Shown here in pieces: positions 56,901 through 64,000 of a stretch of 64,000 nt of DNA. Position 1 is the first letter of the stretch, and the number at the start of each line of letters is the position of its first letter. This DNA is from Poa pratensis (Eukaryota > Streptophyta > Magnoliopsida > Poales > Poaceae), in the NCBI GenBank assembly GCA_947311845.1, contig CAMZMU010000052.1:134321169-134385168 (forward strand), written 5' to 3'. The position numbers and the translations under genes are program-made. A model generated the notes under the pieces. It was not told the origin of the DNA and ran no database searches. It worked only from the letters and a program-made list of their open reading frames with translations.

Positions 56901-58008
56901 AGCAGCAGCGAGCTCGCAGCAGCGGCTCCGCCCTCGTGGTGGTGCACGGGCGAGTGGTGGGGAGTGTGGTGCAGCAAGGGAGAGGCAGTGGGGCGTGGGG
57001 AAAATGCGAGGTGCGGCTCGAGTTTAAATAGGCGCGACGGCGGCGCACGGTGGTCGCGGTCCAGCGGCGTCCAGAGGGCGGGAGAGGTTGGCGCTCGGTG
57101 TCTGGGGGGTCCGGGCGTGGGCTAGGGTGCGCGTCGTAGCGGATCGCGTGGCGAGGTGCGGTGAGCTGGGCCAATTTTGGCCGGCGCCGTCCAACTCCTC
57201 CGCGGCGTGCTTCGGGGGACAACGGCGTTAAGGCGAGGGGAGAGGGTCTCCTCTGCCCGCAGAGGTGCAGAGGCACGGGGGCGAGGGAGAGCGCGGGCAA
57301 GGGGGCCCTGGGGGGCCTGGGAACGGCGACGTCGAGCATGGCGCCACGACGACGGCGACAGTGAGCTAGGGGGAGGTAGACGATGATGGTTTTGCAAAAA
57401 CCCCCCTGGCTCCTGTGCACTGCTTCTTTTCCTTCTTCTTTCTCTTATTTGCTTTTTAGTCCTTCTGTTTAAAACCAGAAGCATTTCTTGATTTAATTTG
57501 AGGCACCAAACCAATTTATAAAAATTTGGCAAAATTTGTGGAGCCTTCCCATAAGGTGCAGAAGCTCCACAAAAATTGGCATAAAATAATAAAAAGTTTT
57601 GAAACATTTTCTTTTATAGTGTTTTAATTAAGGCATTTTAATTTATTTTTACTTTGTTTACTTTTGAATTTTTAAAACTAATTTGAAAATACTATTTGAG
57701 AGAGATAAGTAGTAAGAATGAAATGGGAGGGTTTGCAATACCACTCCACTAAATTTTGTTGGAAACAAAATGAGATCCTCACTTGGAGAATTTGTGTGGC
57801 ACTTGCCACATTTATTTTTCTTGTTTTGCTTTTAATTTAATCCTCTTCTTTTCTTCATGTTCTCAAAATAAAGCAAGCAACACACAACAAGAGGAAATAA
57901 GCAACACAAGCAAGAATAAGAGATCAACACATATAATTTAACAAAAGTTTTTGTTGGCTCCCATTTTTGGAATTAATAATACTTGTTAATAATTTTTGGG
58001 ATGTTACA
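54000..58008 (-). repeat. Element C 5' LTR
   Basis: Partner of 44038-48046, with the same termini, the paired hairpins (54329-54383), the GC block (56360-57410) and the TATA-like box (57023-57031). Confidence 0.95.
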
Positions 58009-58218
58009 CTATACCTAGTCCACCCTCATAAGATTGGCCTTGAGGGTTTACAGCCTAAGGCTTACTTAGTCTGGTTTTCTTTTTCTCGTGTCCTCTGGAA
58101 TCTTAATGTCACACTCCTCCTGGTGATGCAAAGTGATAGCATGGTCTTGATTACTAGAAAATTTTGCTAACATATTTCTTCGTCATGCTCTTGGTTAGAA
58201 CCAAAGAGTGACTCATTG

Positions 58219-58293
58219 TTGACAAAAGTCGTTCAACAACTTGGTTTTGTTAGTTTATTGACAAAAGTAGTTCAACAACTTGGTTTTGTTAAT
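58219..58293. repeat. 39-bp tandem duplication in D interior
   Basis: The unit ttgacaaaagt(c/a)gttcaacaa... occurs twice head to tail with one or two differences. Confidence 0.85.
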
Positions 58294-60212
58294 CTTCACT
58301 TAAAGTCTAATTATGAATTCATTTAAGTAGAAACCTCAACTCTTGACTTGAGATTCAAACAAGAGTTCTGTTATTGAGTGGGTTTTCAGTTAACCTATAT
58401 CAATAAGGTCCAAAGCACTTAACTTGGGTTTCTGCTCATCTTTCATCCAATTTATTAGATCTCAACACTTCTACTTTGTTATCCACTCCCCTCCTTTGGG
58501 TTTTTGCAATGGTCTCTACACTCCATATATAACACCATGGGATCTTATAGTTAGGATATTGGTCTTTGTATACCATTACGTTAACACCTTTACAAGATCT
58601 CACGAAAGAGATCTACGGTGTACCCACACAATTGTGGATATCCGAGGTGAATTATCCCAACAAATCTTCATTCCTTAAGGTCATTTATCACTTCTAAAGG
58701 TAAGTATATTACATAGGGGACTTTAAATATGAGAGTAACATAGTCCTCCATTACTACCATACCTACTTTTGACGTTTCCAACATGTTTCGGAAGACGGTC
58801 TCTAAAAATCTTAACATATTTCTTTATCTACCCTAAGATAGGCTGAACTTGATGCTCCTTATGTCATACACAGATGACTTGGTTACCTTAACCAATAGGA
58901 TACCACTTGTGGATCATCCTAGTGTGATGACTATAAAATAAACTATAGGTTTTTAATCCCTTTCTCCTCGTCTTCTCTCTGAAGTTTCAAAGCTTGAATA
59001 CAACTTATTGCTTCAACACTTCCATTTCTCCACTACAATATACTTCCATGAACCTAGGTATTGACTAACTTTATCAGCTTCATAACTTTTCTGATCTAAG
59101 ATACCATCCTTATTGTTGACTAATCATGATTTCAGATTGATCCTTCCTTGGAATTTAGCTTTAATACTCCATCTTCTTTGCCTTTTTCTTCATGCAAGTC
59201 TTCATCTCCGCCTTTGGAACTCGTCTCTTCCTCACACGAATCCTAACTACCTCTAGATCAGTAACATCAAGAAAAGAACTCAATGTGGCAATCATGCCAT
59301 TGTACATCAAATTCTAACTTCATGTACCAACCTAGCCAACCAAAAATCCAATAAATCGCAAATACAGTTATATATCAATCATGCAACATAAGCCCGTAAA
59401 TTACGTAGTACTTTGAGTAAAATATCTCAAGTACCCAAGCTCAGATGCTATACACTACAAGATAGGTATATATATTACCTTATAATCTAAAACAACTCTT
59501 TGCCTCAGTAGTTACACCAATTGCCCATTTGCAACGGAATAATCCTAGGACAAAGTACTCAAAGAGTAGTTGTGGTATGGCTTGGTTTCTTATGGAACTA
59601 AACTCCATGTAGTTTGAATCTTCCGTCTGGCTAGAACAGATATTTAGAAACATAACCAGCTGCTTCAGGTAGATTCTCATGGTACAACAGAAGTAATAGT
59701 GTAGCTTCCGTCATTGAATATACCATCTCCTAATTACTTAACATATTATACTATACTCACGTGAATCCCCTTTGAACTTCATCAATAGGGTATTGACATA
59801 CTTTTCATAGCCGAATGTCGATGATTCTTCACTATCATCAAACATCTCCTGACTACCTCCATCCATAACTTATGATAGGGTTCTACTTCATAGGGTAAGG
59901 TTATCAATGATACCATGTTGGTAACACTGACTTGTATGTAATCTATTTGATATATCAACTAGTACTGGACAATCTTAACTGGTCATACCAAGTTGAAAAG
60001 AAATAATATAGATGCATATTATACCTATAGAATAGTAAATAAGAATATCTTCTCCAGTTGGGTAAGGAAATGTGTATACAGTTATAACGGTTTTATTCTC
60101 AGGTGAATAACCATCATAGTTGTAAAATATAGAGTTCATATAAATGTGATAACTCCCTATAGTCTTACCAACCTACAAGTCTCCTAAAAGGGTTTTAATC
60201 CTAAGGTCGTTC

Positions 60213-60224
60213 GCTCTGATACCA
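60213..60224 (-). other. Primer binding site of element D (tRNA-Met initiator type)
   Basis: The - strand reads TGGTATCAGAGC, two bases from the 5' LTR. It confirms D's orientation. Confidence 0.9.
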
Positions 60225-60226
60225 CC

Positions 60227-63200
60227 TGTAGTGACCCAGCACACCACTGCATGTTGTAGTGTACAAGTCGTTGACATAATACTCACGAAAGGACCACTTC
60301 GTAAATATTACATCCTTCAGAGTAGTACAACAGAAACATAGTCGGTCCAAGGTAACACTATAGGATTACAACACTATTCAATACAAAAACTCGAGAACCT
60401 CCTTTACAAACAGAAGTAGATCTCGTGCAAATGAAACTTCCAGAAGACTCAAGTCGAAGCACTAAGCTGGTTACCAGCTCTACTTCTAACTCCTAATCCA
60501 CTACTGCTGTTGACACAACCCTAATCTATCCATCTGGAATATCTTTGTCTGGAGTTGTGCTTCTCCTTCCAAGAATAGTCGTCTTGTCCGTAGGCATTGT
60601 CGTTGACATGTCCACCATTGAGGGTTGTTGCCACCCCTCCGTTGGCAGACTCCACCAGATTGATTTGACTCCTCGTCGAAGACCTCACCAATATTGCTAT
60701 GGATTCCTATCCTTCTTCTGCTGTCTCCAATTATCTAAGCAGGGGTCAACGGAGGAAAGAGTGAGCAACACGAGCGTTACTCAGCAAGTTCATATAATAG
60801 AAATGAGGTGTTTTATGCACTAGCTACCATCCATGCCAAAAGGTCATGGATGAACATGCATAACTTTGTAAAACATTTTTAGGAAAAGATTTATTTTATC
60901 TTCAGAAAACTATGCCCGTCATCGATTCACAGGTGCTAGGGCCTTGAGGAGCCTCCTTTCCTGCAGCGTTCGCCATTCCTTCCTGGAACGTGGAGTAACA
61001 TGTCACATTTTTACACTCTGCAGAGGTGCGTTACTTTACCCATAAGAGACCAACATCATGTTGCACAACCAGGCGTACTTTCCTGTCCACACTTCCTATG
61101 GTGTGGGGCCCGATTGTTGATCCAAGCCATTCGCCGTGCTTCTCCAACAACCCCGCATGCCCACCCAGTTCATGCATAGCAGAATAACCCCTGGCTCTAC
61201 CCCTCACGGTAGATACCTAGGCATCCCCTTGCAGACCATCATAGACCCCAGTTACCGTTGGGAATTAAGGGATCCCACCCATGTGCATGTAGTCCCGCAA
61301 GATCTACAGCCTAAGGAACTGGCAGTCCGTTGACATGCGAAAGGGAGAAGATCACAGATGACTTTCCCGTCCCATTCCAAGTCTCATGGTTAACGCTTCA
61401 TTTACGGCGCAAGAACGCTGACGGCATTGGTTCTTAAGTCCTAGGTAATACTTTCCCGTGCAAATGGAACCTCCACCAACCACATCATTCCATGGTTCCA
61501 TCTGCCAGCCAACAATATATATATAGCAATTCACATCATTCGAAGATAGGTTTTTCTTTTTCATGCAATGATAAACCATAGTATTTTTCATTTACTTTGA
61601 TAAACATAATCAAGTAGGACATGAGCAAGAGTGAACTTGCCTTTTTGACTGCAAGATTATGCAGCCAAGGTCTTCGATATAATATAAACTCCAAAATCTG
61701 GAAAGAACATCATTGGTCCGGTAAGGACTAATGTTTGAAGAAGCAATATGCTATTATGCAAAAGTATGAGATGAATCGCTCTAAACCCCGTAACTGTCTC
61801 TCGATGGTTGAGCTTTGTTTGAGTTTGGTGATTACCTTTAGATTGTTTTATCTTCAAGTTTAGTTCACAAGAAATATGACTTTAAATTTTAACTTTAAAG
61901 GAGAACAACATTATAATATTTAAATGGTTGTTTGGGGTTGGTTACATCTATATGTTTGTAAAGTGCATTTATGGACTCAAATTAAGTAAAGAAATTGGTG
62001 TAGTATTATTGTTTATGAATATAAAAAGAATCACTTTGGAAGAAATAAATAATGTGAAATGATGTAGTATTATTATTTGTGAAGGCAAAAAGAATAACTT
62101 TTGAAGAACAAGTAATGTATACATTGGTTGATTATTTTATCTTGGATAGTGTATTCATGAAGCAGACAAAACTTATATATATATATATATAAGTTATTTA
62201 CGACATATGACATGCATTTAGTTTCCCATGAAGGATATTAACCTTAACCAATCTTATTTCACTTCAAACAGATTCTTGTTCATCTGATTCAGCAGAATTA
62301 TTTGCCAAGTTGAGTTCTAGTTTCGTTCTACTTGTTTAATGCCTTTATCTTGAAACTGGATGGATAAGAGAATCACATCCGTTACTTTATTGGTCCAATT
62401 AAATGTCACTGCTAGATGGAGGAAGTAACCTGGTACTTAACTTGTATGATTAAAGCAAGCATATACGTTCCACATAACATAGTGTAGTGTTAGGTTGCTG
62501 CTCCAAAACTGCAAGGTTCAGCACTGATGCGAATTGGTATCCTGGAGCTATTAATTCTGGTACTGGCTAGTTAAAATCCAATGGACTTGGTGTTACAACC
62601 ATGTTTATTTGAGGAGAGTAAGATGCTAGATGATCGCCTGGACATGAAATCTATTCTGGTTCTTAAGTGCTCAACTGGAGGTCTGCCTCACTTGCAATTA
62701 TTTGGTGGTTGTACATGATTTTAAATCTGAACCAGACACGAGGAGGCCACTGAGTTGGTCATGTTAATTTCCTAAATTATCTCATATAAACTCTCATCTG
62801 GTAGGAATTAGTTAAACTGTTTAGGCGTCCATACTACTCCCTCCGTGTCAAAATATAAGTCGCACTAGTCACTTACCACACACATGTATGTAGACATGTT
62901 TTAGTGCAAGATTCACTAGTCACTTGCATGAATCTTGCACTAAAACATGTCTATATACATATGTGTGGTAAGTGACTAGTGCGACTTATATTTTGATACG
63001 GAGGGAGTAGTACACTAAAAAGAAGTGTAATAACCAGATCTCAAGCATTAGTCATTCAGTCGAGCTTGCTTAATATCTTGGGTGTAACCTGATAGTTTAC
63101 TAGGTTTAGTTCTTGTACGGAAACCAGATGATATGCTACAGAATATGTGCTTGTCTAGATCATAGTGACCAAGTATGATCAGTTTTTGTGCTACTGAAAT

Positions 63201-64000
63201 ACACTTCTTATTTCTAAAGATAATACTTTGGTGTACGTGTACATCTGATTCTAATTAACAATCTTTTCTTCATTGCTCAACTCGGATTATTTACACAAGG
63301 ATGCAATTAATTAACTATAAGCAGAGCGATATGATGGCAGCTTTCAGTTTAGATTAGCAAGCAAGTAGCAAGGCGTACACATACAGAGCAAGCTACAGCA
63401 GTACACGAGATGTTGTATTTTCAGAGGTGGACATGCAGTTCCCATCTTGTTAATCACTTACTCACGTGCACATGGACCAGCAGCTACTACTATCTAGATA
63501 GAATTCCTGAAACGTGTTTGTGTCGCTAGATATTAATTCCTACAGAAATCTGTACTAGATGACATGGACATTATTCCGACCCTGATTACTCGATCTATGC
63601 ATCACGAGTGGACTAGAAATCATATTATTGAGCTTCTTGGTGCACCAAAGTGTGGAGTTATACCTGATGGTTGGGGATTTGAATATGTCTCAAACTGATT
63701 GGGGATGGACTTGGTTTCCTATGCAATTTTTCCTCTCCATCATCAGTATGGAGTATGAACAGCTGTGCCGACAGGCTCGGCATGCTCCGACAACGACGCC
63801 GTCGCGTCCGGCGACCTGTCTCTGACTGCTCACGGTCCTTCATCTTGACCCTGCACTGCTGGCCGCTCGCCGCTGTCGATGGATGCTAGTAGGTAGCCCC
63901 TGCAGTAACGCCACCACTAGTATTTGATCCCTTAGTTCACATCCATGGCGCAGGAGCCCAGTTTCAGTGGAACGATACTACATAGAGGAGAGCAAGGAGA
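60227..64000 (-). mobile_element. Element D 5' LTR (cut by window end)
   Basis: It starts TGTAGTGACCC and aligns with 38150 onward to the end of the window. The remaining roughly 2 kb and the right target duplication lie outside. It differs from the partner by scattered substitutions (for example at 60287, 60349 and 60366) and a MITE at 62837-63007. Confidence 0.93.
62837..63007. mobile_element. Stowaway MITE in D 5' LTR, TA target duplication
   Basis: The 171-bp element has ends CTCCCTCCGT and ACGGAGGGAG, flanked by TA (62835-62836 and 63008-63009). D's other LTR has the single uninterrupted site near 40760. Almost the whole element is one inverted repeat: the cgcactagtcacttaccaca arm pairs with its complement, leaving a small loop around 62910-62935. 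It would be mobilised by Mariner-type transposase. Confidence 0.96.

Larger units (their letters stand above)
44038..58008 (-). mobile_element. Element C: nearly intact chromovirus (Tekay/Del-like), TSD ctata
   Basis: This 13.97-kb LTR retrotransposon has two LTRs of about 4009 bp (44038-48046 and 54000-58008) and a perfect 5-bp duplication ctata (44033-44037 and 58009-58013). It carries a Met-initiator primer site, an extra ORF, gag-PR-RT-RNase H, integrase plus chromodomain, and a polypurine tract. The LTRs differ by only a handful of changes that I could see. These include single-base indels and one 7-bp deletion at about 46290 relative to the other LTR, so the insertion is recent. It sits inside the interior of element D and is therefore younger than D. 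Confidence 0.96.
58014..60226 (-). mobile_element. Element D interior, 5' part (non-coding)
   Basis: About 2.2 kb between element C's target duplication and D's primer site. Both strands are full of stops and no Gag, Pol or extra-ORF motif is visible. The whole D interior is therefore about 2.5 kb without a coding region. This fits a large retrotransposon derivative (LARD, Sukkula-like in layout) that depends on another element's proteins. Confidence 0.75.

Overview
The window is plant nuclear DNA, almost certainly from a large-genome grass (probably Pooideae). Three things point there. It holds stacked Ty3/gypsy chromoviruses with 3-6 kb LTRs of the TGTAACATCCC type and Met-initiator primer sites. 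It holds a Stowaway MITE and hAT-type MITEs. It has one short GC-rich host gene. I see no bacterial operons, rRNA, tRNA genes or CRISPR arrays. Identities and lengths below were judged by eye, not computed.

1-25232 is a nest. An old gypsy element A (+ strand; gag/protease fusion, RT, RNase H) stops at 1920 and resumes as a short integrase C-terminus at 20525. Between them lies chromovirus B (- strand). B has a 5' LTR (17177-20524), primer site, extra upstream ORF, gag, pol with chromodomain, and PPT. Its second LTR (2187-11480) is followed by another primer site and a truncated second internal region (1921-2186). This reads as a recombinant LTR-internal-LTR-internal array. Two solo LTRs with perfect 5-bp target duplications (2242-3684 and 3980-8470) sit inside the middle LTR. 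After A comes a 5'-truncated Ty1/copia element (20870-25232) with its 3' LTR.

25233-38149 is the only gene-bearing, low-copy stretch. It encodes one FCS-like zinc finger (FLZ) protein (31014-31307, -) with a TATA box. Around it are two hAT-type MITEs with 8-bp target duplications, a retroposon with an 18-bp target duplication, two related GC-rich retroposons, a 5'-truncated LINE, a small TRIM-like LTR element and two local segmental duplications. One duplication left a promoter-plus-start remnant of a second FLZ copy.

38150-64000 is a second nest. Element D (-) has about 5.6-kb LTRs and about 2.5 kb of apparently non-coding interior, so it looks like a LARD. Element C (44038-58008, -, TSD ctata), a young and nearly intact chromovirus, has inserted into D's interior. 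C has the same layout as B: LTR, primer site, extra ORF, gag-PR-RT-RNase H, integrase-chromodomain, PPT, LTR. The window ends inside D's 5' LTR, which carries a Stowaway MITE absent from D's other LTR.

The most interesting signal is the extra ORF between primer site and gag in both B and C. The two proteins are diverged but homologous: a globular N-terminus, then coiled coil, then an acidic tail.
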